NCBI GenBank assembly: GCA_051531935.1
Contig: JAOPTR010000005.1
Span: 1-64,000 of the forward strand
Reading direction: 5' to 3'
Source of the DNA: OCS116 sp051531935
GTDB lineage: Bacteria > Pseudomonadota > Alphaproteobacteria > Rhizobiales > OSC116
DNA length: 64,000 nt
Shown here: one piece after another, positions 9,364-17,109 of the stretch
Numbering within the stretch: the first letter of the stretch is position 1
Layout: the number at the start of each line of letters is the position of its first letter
Notes under the pieces: generated by a model
The model's database searches: none
Told to the model about the DNA's origin: nothing
Seen by the model: only the letters and a program-made list of their open reading frames with translations
Position numbers and translations under genes: made by a program

Positions 9364-10431
9364 TTACGGCAACCTATTTTTTAGGGTTTGAATGCGGTTA
9401 TAGGCATTAACGATGGTTTGTTTTTGGATTTGCCCATTAACCACCGCTTGTTTGATGGTATTATGCACCCATGAACCAAGTGAACCTTTGGTGTTTTTTC
9501 TAAATGACATCATCACAATATCTGTACCCGCATTAATGGCTTTAATGATAGCCACCTTGGAACTGAAATTATTGACGATGGCGCCCATGGCCATATCATC
9601 ACTTACCACCACGCCTTTATAGCCCATCTGAGCGCGCAATGTTTGGTTGATGGCTTTGCTTGACAAAGAAGTTGGCACGATGCCATCATCACTCATGCTA
9701 TCTAGAAATACATGCGCAGCCATGACCATATCGACAGCATTCCACGCAATTAGATTTTGATAAGGAGCAAGCTCTATTGGCTGCCAAGATTTACTGACAT
9801 TCACAAAGCCTTTATGACTATCGCCCGCGCTGCTGCCATGGCCTGGAAAGTGTTTCAATGCCGTTAGCATGCCTGCTTGACGATGAGCATCGACAAACAT
9901 AAAGGCATAATGCGATACAGTTTCGATATTTGTGCCATATGATCGTTCTAGCTTGGCAATGATCGGATTGTTTTTATTGGTTTCCAGATCGACAACGGGC
10001 CCAAAATTTACATTAAAACCCATTTGACGTAAAAACTGTGCGGTTTCGAAATATTTTTCGTGTGCAGCGTCTTTGCCGAGCTTGGTCATTTGCTTGGCAG
10101 AGGCCAGATAGGGCGCGCCAATTTTGGGTTTTATACGCGTAACACGGCCGCCTTCTTGATCTATGGTGATGAGTGTTTTAAAGGCTGAGGCATTTTGGAA
10201 GGCTTGTGTTAGACCATAAACCTCTTGAGCGCTGCCGATATTATGCCCTAGAAACAATACACCGCCAACTTTACTGGCTTTAATATCGGCTTCTAACGCT
10301 TTAACACTGCCTGATTTTATGCTTTTACCATCGAACCCAACAAGCACCATTTGGCCGATCATCTCATCTAGAGAAACGGCATGGCTTGAGCTTGTAAATA
10401 AAAGCATGAATATAATTATAATTTTGCGCAT
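9364..10431 (-). CDS. Glycoside hydrolase family 3 beta-N-acetylhexosaminidase (NagZ-like), exported
   Basis: A GH3 N-terminal-domain protein of 355 residues from the ATG. The NagZ signature KHFPGHGSSAGDSHKGF carries the catalytic His/Asp dyad and VVSDDMAMGAI carries the nucleophile Asp. DQEGGRVTRI near residue 85 is also conserved. Unlike the usual cytoplasmic NagZ, this copy has a signal peptide (MRKIIIIFMLLFTSSSHA), so it is predicted to act in the periplasm or outside the cell. An upstream in-frame GTG would add 13 residues and spoil the signal peptide, so I prefer the ATG. It is followed at 16 nt by a secreted lyase, consistent with breakdown of a GlcNAc- or uronate-containing polymer. 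Confidence 0.88.
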   Translation of the reverse strand: MRKIIIIFMLLFTSSSHAVSLDEMIGQMVLVGFDGKSIKSGSVKALEADIKASKVGGVLFLGHNIGSAQEVYGLTQAFQNASAFKTLITIDQEGGRVTRIKPKIGAPYLASAKQMTKLGKDAAHEKYFETAQFLRQMGFNVNFGPVVDLETNKNNPIIAKLERSYGTNIETVSHYAFMFVDAHRQAGMLTALKHFPGHGSSAGDSHKGFVNVSKSWQPIELAPYQNLIAWNAVDMVMAAHVFLDSMSDDGIVPTSLSSKAINQTLRAQMGYKGVVVSDDMAMGAIVNNFSSKVAIIKAINAGTDIVMMSFRKNTKGSLGSWVHNTIKQAVVNGQIQKQTIVNAYNRIQTLKNRLP

Positions 10432-10500
10432 TTTAAACCCGATTAATATAAATTCTAGCCGTTGTGACACTAGTGACGAAGCCGTTGATGAAATTGTTAG

Positions 10501-10902
10501 CTACATTGCCGAAGCTTGCAACAAACCCACAACCATGAGAACCAAACCAACAACCCCAACAGTCCATACAAGAGAGCGAACGCCTCTGAAATTTGTAACA
10601 TAAGCAGGAACATAAGCCACGCGTGCAACGAGGAATATAAGTGCGCCCGTATCCATTAAACCGCCAGAAATGTCTTTAATAACGGCCAAAAGTGCCAATG
10701 CTAAAAAGATTGGCAGTGATTCTTTTAGATTTTCGGCAGCACGCTTTAGACGCCCGCCTGTGACGGACATTTCGGTGGCTTTATCGCGTGCGCCTAAGCC
10801 ATATGACATTTGTTTTTTGCCACCAGTAATATAGCGCAAACATGGCTCTAAAAATAACTGAGTTTTATAGAGTGCGAGGGTGAGTAGAATATATAAGATC
10901 AT
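10501..10902 (-). CDS. MAPEG-family membrane protein
   Basis: A 133-residue integral membrane protein with four predicted helices (about residues 2-20, 62-80, 84-100 and 110-130) and a cytoplasmic loop containing GARDKATEMSVTGGRLKRA. The Arg plus AxxNxxE-like segment RAAENLKESLPIF matches the glutathione-binding motif (ERxxxAxxNxxE-like) of the MAPEG family (microsomal GST / eicosanoid enzymes). Bacterial members are uncharacterised or have glutathione transferase activity. An AAAGGA ribosome-binding site precedes the ATG. It is 69 bp upstream of the NagZ-like gene on the same strand. Confidence 0.85.
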   Translation of the reverse strand: MILYILLTLALYKTQLFLEPCLRYITGGKKQMSYGLGARDKATEMSVTGGRLKRAAENLKESLPIFLALALLAVIKDISGGLMDTGALIFLVARVAYVPAYVTNFRGVRSLVWTVGVVGLVLMVVGLLQASAM

Positions 10903-11024
10903 GTTGATTCCTTTTTGCTAATTCTAATAAATTTGCAAAAAATGTTCAACTTCTAAAAATTAGCCTCGCAGGGAAGCAAACCGCGCAAGAGGCATCGGAA
11001 TAACTAAATAACGGGCATTTTAAC

Positions 11025-12314
11025 TTATTGGGTTGGTGGATTGCCAAAGACCAAAGATGCGTTAACGCCCCCGAACCCAAACCCATTGCTCATAACATAA
11101 TTGAGATTTTTTGACTGGGCGCTTGCTCCGCCCATATCAAAAATGTTTGCCGCATCCATGGCTGTGATTAGGTTTAACGCAGGGGGAATTAAATTATTTT
11201 GTAGGGATTTAATTGAGAAAATAGCCTCCAATGCACCAGCCGCACCTAATAGATGACCTGTGGCCGATTTTGTGGAGGTGATTGAGAGTGATTTACCTTG
11301 TTGGGCAAACAAAGCTGTTATGCCCGCAATTTCTGCCGCATCTCCCACTGGTGTGGAAGTACTATGTGCATTTATATAGTCAATATCCTCTGCAACAAGA
11401 CCCGACATTTTTAACGCCCTGCGCATGGCATGTTGCCCGCCCGCACCATCAGCCGGGGAAGCTGTTAGATGATGAGCATCTGCTGATGTGCCATAACCAA
11501 GAATGGTTGCTAACGGTGTGGCGCCACGCGCTATTGCATGGCTTAACCGTTCTATCACCAAAGTGGCTGCGCCTTCGGACAGAACGAAACCTGCATGTTC
11601 ACTATCAAAGGGACGCGATGCTTTTTCAGGGCTGTCATTAAAGCTAACCGCTAAAGCTTTTGCTGCCGTAAAACCCCCGATGGCAACAGGATCTACACAA
11701 GCTTCTGCACCACCGCACACAGCTACACTTGCTTCACCTGATAAAATTAGCCGCATACCATCGCCCAATGCTTGTGCCGAAGCCGCGCAAGCGGTGACAG
11801 GGGTGCCAATGGGACCTTTAAACCCGTATTTTATGGACACGTGACCAGCCGCTAAATTGGCTAAAAAAGCAGGAACGGTAAAAGGTGACAAACGAGATGC
11901 CCCTTTTTGAGCCACGGTTAAAGTAGATTTAGTCATCGCGGGAAAACCGCCAACACCTGTTGCAATTATAGTCGCTGTCATTTCTTGTTCTTGGGTGGTG
12001 CTGGGATGCCAGTTGGCTTGCTCAATGGCTTCTTGCGAAGCAGCTAGACTATACTGAATGAATAAATCCATTTTCTTGATGTCTTTATGACCTACAAAAT
12101 CTTTAACATCGAACCCATTAGTATCCTCTGATTTACGAGGTAGCAACCCCGCAATTTTACAAGCAAAATCCGTTACATCAAACCTATCATTAAAAACAAT
12201 GCCACTTTGGCCTTTGATGAGCCGTTGCCAATTTACATCGACACCAACACCCAGAGGGGAGACCACCCCCATACCTGTCACTACGATTGGATCTTCTTTT
12301 AAAAATATATTCAT
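11025..12314 (-). CDS. fabF: Beta-ketoacyl-ACP synthase II
   Basis: A condensing enzyme that extends acyl-ACP with malonyl-ACP. From the ATG at 12314 it is 429 residues. PIVVTGMGVVSPLG opens the fold, the nucleophile Cys lies in GTPVTACAASAQALG, and the two catalytic His lie in NAHSTSTPVGDAAE and SATGHLLGAAGALE; the GFGGVNASLVF loop is at the C-terminus. I chose this ATG because GGAG sits 7 nt upstream; an in-frame GTG would add seven residues. The gene follows a MarR regulator by 36 bp and is not next to acpP or fabD, so it may be a second fabF dedicated to stress or special fatty acids rather than the bulk synthase; that is inference. Confidence 0.93.
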   Translation of the reverse strand: MNIFLKEDPIVVTGMGVVSPLGVGVDVNWQRLIKGQSGIVFNDRFDVTDFACKIAGLLPRKSEDTNGFDVKDFVGHKDIKKMDLFIQYSLAASQEAIEQANWHPSTTQEQEMTATIIATGVGGFPAMTKSTLTVAQKGASRLSPFTVPAFLANLAAGHVSIKYGFKGPIGTPVTACAASAQALGDGMRLILSGEASVAVCGGAEACVDPVAIGGFTAAKALAVSFNDSPEKASRPFDSEHAGFVLSEGAATLVIERLSHAIARGATPLATILGYGTSADAHHLTASPADGAGGQHAMRRALKMSGLVAEDIDYINAHSTSTPVGDAAEIAGITALFAQQGKSLSITSTKSATGHLLGAAGALEAIFSIKSLQNNLIPPALNLITAMDAANIFDMGGASAQSKNLNYVMSNGFGFGGVNASLVFGNPPTQ

Positions 12315-12323
12315 ATCATCTCC

Positions 12324-12335
12324 GTGTACATACAC
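12324..12335 (-). promoter_or_regulatory. Candidate MarR operator 2, upstream of fabF
   Basis: GTGTATGTACAC is a near-palindrome lying just before the fabF ribosome-binding site. It matches the palindrome inside the marR promoter (GTGTATATGCAC at 12795-12806) at 10 of 12 positions, suggesting a second binding site for the same regulator. Confidence 0.4.
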
Positions 12336-12350
12336 ATTACGGTGTAAAAA

Positions 12351-12773
12351 TTAGAAATTTGAGAGTTTTTTAAGTATTTTGAGCGCTACTGCTTGATCGT
12401 CTGGATAAATTAATTCAGCTAATTGTTGCTGCACTTCTAACCAAGTTGGGTAAATTTCTTCAAATTTATTTTGACCTACCAAAGTTAGTTCAGACATACG
12501 TGCGTTACCTTTTTTAGCAACAACTGACACAACGAGACCAGCTTTGACCATTAGATCTAAATTTCTTGACATGGCAGTTCGCTCAATAACCAATATATCA
12601 GCCAATTCCGAAACTGATTTTTGGCCATATTGTGATAAACTGGCGAGTATAATGAATTGGGAGGTTGTGATGTGATGCGCGCGCAACAAACCATCGCAAT
12701 GACGCGTCAAAGCCCGCGAGGCTTTGCGGGAGTTAAGAACAAAGCAGGCGGAAAAACTATAATTTTCATCCAT
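12351..12773 (-). CDS. MarR-family transcriptional regulator
   Basis: A winged-helix dimeric regulator of about 140 residues. Recognisable segments are the N-terminal dimerisation helix FVLNSRKASRALTRHCD, HHITTSQFIILASL, the recognition helix region SVSELADILVIERTAMSRNLD and the wing GLVVSVVAKKGNARMSEL. Longer in-frame starts exist upstream, but a consensus promoter covers them, so the message probably starts just before the ATG at 12777 or 12773 and translation may be nearly leaderless. It sits between a GNAT gene and fabF on one strand. The palindrome in its own promoter suggests autoregulation, and the similar site before fabF suggests that fabF is a target. The effector is unknown. Confidence 0.88.
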   Translation of the reverse strand: MDENYSFSACFVLNSRKASRALTRHCDGLLRAHHITTSQFIILASLSQYGQKSVSELADILVIERTAMSRNLDLMVKAGLVVSVVAKKGNARMSELTLVGQNKFEEIYPTWLEVQQQLAELIYPDDQAVALKILKKLSNF

Positions 12774-12788
12774 TTTAAACATAAATGA

Positions 12789-12816
12789 TTTATAGTGCAT
12801 ATACACTGCGAGTCAA
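12789..12816 (-). promoter_or_regulatory. marR promoter with embedded palindrome
   Basis: On the minus strand TTGACT (12811-12816) and TATAAA (12789-12794) are separated by 16 bp, close to the sigma-70 consensus. The spacer ends in GTGTATATGCAC (12795-12806), a near-perfect 12-bp palindrome abutting the -10 box. A dimer bound there would block RNA polymerase. Confidence 0.6.
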
Positions 12817-12822
12817 GATTAT

Positions 12823-13626
12823 TTACCGATCGGTCATGATTGAATATTCATAGCTGCTAACTTCGAAGCCTGCATTCATGTATATGCCTGCAGCTTGGCT
12901 GCCTTTTGTGGCGACTATGTATAATTGTTTAGCGCCATTTGCTAACGCGAAATCGCGTATATGCGCAATGAGAGCTGAGCAATAGCCCCTGCCCCGATAG
13001 GATTTTCTGGTATTCACTGAGGCATAGCGATAGATGCCATCGCACCAATAAAGGCCTGCAATGGCGGCGATTTCGTTTTTATCTCTATTCCAGATGGCGA
13101 AAAAATGACTATTGCCAGCTTCAATATCTGCCATGCGGCAAGCCGAGCGCCATGCAATAAATTCGCGTTGCGCCTCGCCTGCATCAGCTACATATATATC
13201 GACCATTTGCTGTTCATCGGCTTTGGTTAGTAATTGTATATTGTAAGTCTGTCGTGAGATGGCGGGTTTATTGGCAGAATATTTTAATATGACTTCATTT
13301 TCAGGGTCAAATTTAGGGTCGATGTTGTTATATTCGATGAATTTGCTAGTTTCCCATGTGATGACACGTTTAATGGCTTTAGGAGCTTTAAGCGCGATGT
13401 GTTGATCCCATATTTTAACGAGTTCTTCGCCCGTTACATCGGCATTGGGGGCGGTGAATAAATTAACCGCATGGCCATAGTAATAATCTGGTTTTTCGGG
13501 GCAAATATAAGCCATGCCTTCGGGCACTTGCCAGCACTGCATGCTATCAATAGAATCAATAAATTCTGTTGAATATCCATTGGAAAAACGTTTGACCGCT
13601 GATACTTGATTGTAGAGTTTGAACAT
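12823..13626 (-). CDS. GNAT-family N-acetyltransferase
   Basis: The 267-residue protein has a C-terminal GCN5-related acetyltransferase domain (about residues 135-265). The acetyl-CoA loop is TRKSYRGRGYCSALIAHI, followed by LYIVATKGSQAAGIYMNAGF, the usual beta5-alpha4 region. The N-terminal 130 residues are unassigned and could be a degenerate second acetyltransferase half, as in tandem GNAT proteins. It would transfer an acetyl group to an unknown amine. The marR promoter lies immediately downstream of its stop codon, so marR has its own promoter even though the genes run in the same direction. The SD before the ATG is weak. Confidence 0.85.
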   Translation of the reverse strand: MFKLYNQVSAVKRFSNGYSTEFIDSIDSMQCWQVPEGMAYICPEKPDYYYGHAVNLFTAPNADVTGEELVKIWDQHIALKAPKAIKRVITWETSKFIEYNNIDPKFDPENEVILKYSANKPAISRQTYNIQLLTKADEQQMVDIYVADAGEAQREFIAWRSACRMADIEAGNSHFFAIWNRDKNEIAAIAGLYWCDGIYRYASVNTRKSYRGRGYCSALIAHIRDFALANGAKQLYIVATKGSQAAGIYMNAGFEVSSYEYSIMTDR

Positions 13627-13696
13627 ATTTAAACTATAGAAGAAATAAATAAATGCCGCAATGTGCGGCAGATAAATCTTGTATCAAATTATTAAT

Positions 13697-14191
13697 TTAC
13701 GCGACACTTTCTAATAGTTGCGAAACTAAATCATCTTCGTCCTCATCTTCATCACTGTTAGCCGCTTCTAGAGCTGAACTTAAAATTTGGCTCATGCTTT
13801 CTTCTTGCGAATCTTCTTGAGCGGTCAATAAGCTAGTGAGAGTATCGGCTGAGAAATTGCCATGAGGTGGTGGCGGTGGCGGGCGTGAAGCGAGCATTTC
13901 CTCTTCAGTGACCTGACCGTCGTCATCTTGATCCATCTCGTTGAACATTTCTTCGGCACTTGGTTTAGTGCCGCTTACGCCACCAGGACCACCGGGGCCA
14001 CCTGGACCACCTGGGCCGCCTGGGCCGCCTTCCGCTTTTCTAGCGTCATGAGCTGATGAAAATTCATCTATCGACAAGCCACCGCTACCATCAGTATCAT
14101 CTGCCGCGAACATTTCCGACATTTTTGAATCCATCCTAGCGCGCATTGCCGAAAAATCGGGTTGGCCACCAGATATTCCTCCTATAGACAT
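13697..14191 (-). CDS. EF-hand calcium-binding protein with collagen-like Gly-Gly-Pro repeat
   Basis: From the ATG at 14191, which has a strong AAGGAG site, the product is 164 residues with no signal peptide. Two EF-hand loops are visible: DTDGSGGLSIDEF (about residues 31-43) and DQDDDGQVTEEE (about 84-95), both with the 1-3-5-12 acidic ligands. Between them is a run of six GGP triplets, and after them a PPPPPP stretch. The C-terminus is a Ser/Glu/Asp-rich acidic tail. It resembles small EF-hand proteins of proteobacteria whose role is unknown; calcium sensing or buffering is the likely biochemistry. A longer frame exists upstream but lacks an SD. It is monocistronic. Confidence 0.82.
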   Translation of the reverse strand: MSIGGISGGQPDFSAMRARMDSKMSEMFAADDTDGSGGLSIDEFSSAHDARKAEGGPGGPGGPGGPGGPGGVSGTKPSAEEMFNEMDQDDDGQVTEEEMLASRPPPPPPHGNFSADTLTSLLTAQEDSQEESMSQILSSALEAANSDEDEDEDDLVSQLLESVA

Positions 14192-14313
14192 AATTATCTC
14201 CTTTTTAATTACCAATCCGACAGGAAAGGGCATTGAAAAATTCAATAGCCTTTGAATCTTATGAGGAAATGACTATGCCAAGCTTAACAAATAAGCGCTA
14301 CAAACAGAAAGAT

Positions 14314-14368
14314 TGTATCAAAATGTATCAAGATACAGCTTTGTTACAATTGGATACAAATTTGTATT
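14314..14368. promoter_or_regulatory. Phased array of TGTATC/GATACA half-sites
   Basis: Five half-sites cluster upstream of the EF-hand gene: TGTATC at 14314 and 14324, GATACA at 14332 and 14353, and TGTATT at 14363. They form two palindromes, TGTATCAAGATACA (14324-14337) and ATACAAATTTGTAT (14354-14367). Same-direction sites are 10 and 21 bp apart, i.e. on one face of the helix, as expected for a cooperatively bound repressor or activator. The bound protein is unknown. Confidence 0.45.
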
Positions 14369-14463
14369 TTATGTTTGGGAAGATAAACGAACATAACCTA
14401 TTTTTGCCCATGAAGCAAATTTAATGGTCATGCAATTATTCACAATTACGTGACAATTTAACA

Positions 14464-15303
14464 TTAGCGCTGCGATTTATCGCCATATAATTTGGTTATG
14501 ATTTGCAAACGGGCTTTGTCCATTAAGAATATTCTTGAAAACAAACGCGCTTCGAGTATCAACGCCAAACATGCCAGAATGTTTATAAAAATTTGGACAA
14601 AATAATGATTTGAAAGAGTATATTTTCCTGCTGCGGTTTGCACGGTAACTAATGAGAATAAATTTGTATTGGAAAATAGTTTTAAAATTAATATTGCCAA
14701 TGCCACAATTAAAAACAGCAGAAAACTAATGAGAATAAGACCTAGAAATATTTTCCAGAAATATCTAGCCCCACGACGGATGACATCTTTTAGTTTGAAC
14801 CTGCCATCGACGACATATTCGGGCAATAAGGTTCCAACTAGCGGGAACATAATATACGCCCATACAGCCAGTAGCAATTGCAAATATGGCGTGAAATCAT
14901 TAACCTGATCGACCGATAAGTTTAATTCGACAAACCAAGAGCTTAGCAACCAAGCGGTTAAAGAATTTATCAAACCAAAAATATGATAAACAAAGAAAAA
15001 TAGCAGTGAGAATAAAATTATTCGTTTTAGATTTATAAAGCTCATCCGCAAATGGCCAAATAATATATCGTGATGAACAATATACACAATGACGGCATAT
15101 AAAATAATATTGAATGAGATTTTTATATCTGCCCCGCCATTAAATAACGGCATGGCTTTATGATATGAAATGCCGCCTAACAGCATGTTGAGATTAAGCA
15201 CAATAATTGCCAGCAACCAGATGGGATAGCGCGTGATTATTCGATAAACATCATCTAGCCAAATGCGGGCATCGGATACCGCTAATCTTGATTCGTAGTC
15301 CAT
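14464..15303 (-). CDS. Six-helix integral membrane protein of unknown function
   Basis: The 279-residue protein has about six hydrophobic helices (approximately residues 26-44, 65-80, 92-116, 135-160, 185-212 and 232-252) and short charged loops. There is a cytoplasmic-looking N-terminus and a basic C-terminal tail. I see no transporter signature, catalytic motif or domain I can name; the overall shape is like small multi-pass proteins of the DUF975 / GlpM type, but that is only a resemblance. It lies between the EF-hand gene and leuA, all on the minus strand with separate intergenic gaps. Confidence 0.65.
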   Translation of the reverse strand: MDYESRLAVSDARIWLDDVYRIITRYPIWLLAIIVLNLNMLLGGISYHKAMPLFNGGADIKISFNIILYAVIVYIVHHDILFGHLRMSFINLKRIILFSLLFFFVYHIFGLINSLTAWLLSSWFVELNLSVDQVNDFTPYLQLLLAVWAYIMFPLVGTLLPEYVVDGRFKLKDVIRRGARYFWKIFLGLILISFLLFLIVALAILILKLFSNTNLFSLVTVQTAAGKYTLSNHYFVQIFINILACLALILEARLFSRIFLMDKARLQIITKLYGDKSQR

Positions 15304-15352
15304 AAGGCGCCATTGTTTGTTTTGTGAGCGGGTATTCAGAGCAAACTAGTGT

Positions 15353-15384
15353 AATAAGTGGTCGTTTTAAACCAACCACTTATT
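15353..15384 (-). terminator. Hairpin downstream of leuA
   Basis: AATAAGTGGT pairs with ACCACTTATT in a 10-bp stem, 17-48 nt past the leuA stop codon. There is no U-run of normal length on either strand, so it may be a weak terminator or a 3'-end stabiliser. Confidence 0.45.
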
Positions 15385-15400
15385 AAAATTCCGCTCCTGA

Positions 15401-16951
15401 TTATTGAGCGTGTAGCTGCTCGCGTTTAAGGGCTAACTTGTTCAATGCTGCGATATAGGCTTTTGCAGATGAAACGATGGTATCGGTATCGACCCCATTG
15501 CCGATGACTTGCTTGCCGTTTTCTTCGAGCCTGACCGTAACATGTGCTTGGGCATCTGTGCCTTCGGTGACGGCCTGCACTTGGTAACGAAGCAATTTTT
15601 GGGTACTGGTTGTAAGCGCTTGAATGGCATTATATGTAGCATCAACACCGCCATCGCCAGTGGATGTATGGTGTACTTGTTTACCATCTATATCCAACAC
15701 CAAGATAGCCTCGGCATTGCGGTCTGTACTCACTGCAACCTCTAACGAAACTAAGCTAATACGTTCGTTAGCATCGGCGATTTCGTTTTCGACCAAGGCG
15801 ATGATGTCTTCATCGTAAATGTTTTTCTTTTTATCGGCCAATTCTTTAAAGCGTGTGAACGCGTCTAAAAATGCATTATCGCCCAATTGATAGCCTAAAT
15901 CTGACAATTTATCTTTGAATGCGTGGCGGCCCGAATGTTTTCCCATTGTTAGGCTTGTTGCTTTTACGCCGACACTTTCGGGAGTCATAATCTCATAGGT
16001 TTCGGCATTTTTAAGCATACCGTCTTGATGGATGCCACTTTCGTGCGCGAAAGCATTTTTACCGACAATGGCTTTGTTATACTGCACAGGAAATGCAGCC
16101 ACTGCCGATACCAAATTAGACGCACGCACCAACATTTTTGATTCGATTCGCGTATCATAGGGCATAATATCTTGCCTTGTGCGCAAGCCCATGACAATTT
16201 CTTCTAGCGCGGCGTTGCCTGCGCGTTCGCCCAAACCGTTGATTGTGCATTCTATTTGCCTTGCACCGCCTGCAATACCCGCCAAACTATTGGCAACGGC
16301 AAAACCCAAATCATTATGACAATGGGTAGAGAAAATAACTTTATCGGCATTTGGCACGCGGTTTATGACCATTTCGAACATGGCTTTATATTCATCGGGC
16401 ATGGAGTAGCCGACGGTATCTGGCAAATTAATGGTGGTAGCGCCTGCTTTTATGGCAACCTCGACCACGCGGCATAAAAAATCGTGATCTGTGCGCGTTG
16501 CATCTTCGGCCGACCATTCGACATCATCGGTAAATGTTTTAGCCCTTGCGACACTTGCTGCGACTTTTTCCAACACATCATCTGGCGACATGTTTAATTT
16601 ATATTTCATATGCAAGGGGCTGGTGGCGATGAAGGTATGAATGCGTGAACGTTTGGCATGTTTAATTGCAGCGCCCGCACGGTCAATATCTTTAAAGCTT
16701 GCGCGAGACAGGCCGCAAATGATGGAGTTTTTAGAGTTTTTCGCAATTTCAGAGACCGCTTCAAAATCGCCTTCTGATGCGATTGGAAAACCTGCTTCTA
16801 TCACATCTACACCCATATCATCTAGCAAAGCGGCCACTTCTATTTTTTGCTCTAGCGTCATGGAAGCGCCTGGGCTTTGCTCGCCATCGCGTAATGTTGT
16901 GTCGAAAATCATTATATTTTCGGGAATTTGGTCTTTGTTTATATTTGTCAT
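15401..16951 (-). CDS. leuA: 2-isopropylmalate synthase
   Basis: Catalyses condensation of acetyl-CoA with 2-ketoisovalerate, the committed step of leucine synthesis. At 516 residues it has the standard type-1 bacterial architecture: a TIM barrel with FDTTLRDGEQSPGASM (Arg21, Asp22 metal/substrate site), HCHNDLGFAVANSLAG (the metal-binding HxH near 208), and the C-terminal LeuA regulatory dimer domain from about residue 395, which mediates leucine feedback inhibition. It is preceded by a leader ORF with six consecutive Leu codons and by hairpins, so transcription or translation is probably controlled by leucyl-tRNA supply as well. It is not linked to leuCDB in this window. Confidence 0.98.
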   Translation of the reverse strand: MTNINKDQIPENIMIFDTTLRDGEQSPGASMTLEQKIEVAALLDDMGVDVIEAGFPIASEGDFEAVSEIAKNSKNSIICGLSRASFKDIDRAGAAIKHAKRSRIHTFIATSPLHMKYKLNMSPDDVLEKVAASVARAKTFTDDVEWSAEDATRTDHDFLCRVVEVAIKAGATTINLPDTVGYSMPDEYKAMFEMVINRVPNADKVIFSTHCHNDLGFAVANSLAGIAGGARQIECTINGLGERAGNAALEEIVMGLRTRQDIMPYDTRIESKMLVRASNLVSAVAAFPVQYNKAIVGKNAFAHESGIHQDGMLKNAETYEIMTPESVGVKATSLTMGKHSGRHAFKDKLSDLGYQLGDNAFLDAFTRFKELADKKKNIYDEDIIALVENEIADANERISLVSLEVAVSTDRNAEAILVLDIDGKQVHHTSTGDGGVDATYNAIQALTTSTQKLLRYQVQAVTEGTDAQAHVTVRLEENGKQVIGNGVDTDTIVSSAKAYIAALNKLALKREQLHAQ

Positions 16952-17109
16952 AATTTTAGCCGCCCCATAAAATGAGGGAGCGGTTCCTGAATTTTAAATT
17001 GTAAATTTGGATGAAGAGTGCCGTTAGGCCGCAGTTAAACCGTTGTTTAACTGTCCCCTAAACATATGCTAAATTTAAATTTTATAAATTTTGGCTCTTA
17101 TTCTAATGC
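16952..17109 (-). promoter_or_regulatory. leuA attenuator-like leader RNA
   Basis: This stretch separates the leader ORF from leuA. It contains TTAGGGG (17055-17061), complementary to CCCCTAA at the leader stop codon (17110-17116). Next comes a perfect 9-bp hairpin CAGTTAAAC-AACG-GTTTAACTG (17032-17053). Last is a 7-bp hairpin (16960-16966 with 16977-16983, one G-U pair) whose 3' arm GGGGCGG is next to the leuA ATG and may hide its ribosome-binding site. A ribosome stalled on the leucine codons would cover the CCCCTAA arm. No U-run follows the last hairpin, so translational control is at least as likely as termination. Confidence 0.6.

Noticed and set aside
14233..14424. 63-codon ORF upstream of the EF-hand gene
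   Set aside because: No SD, no protein-like composition, and it overlaps the palindromic half-site array.
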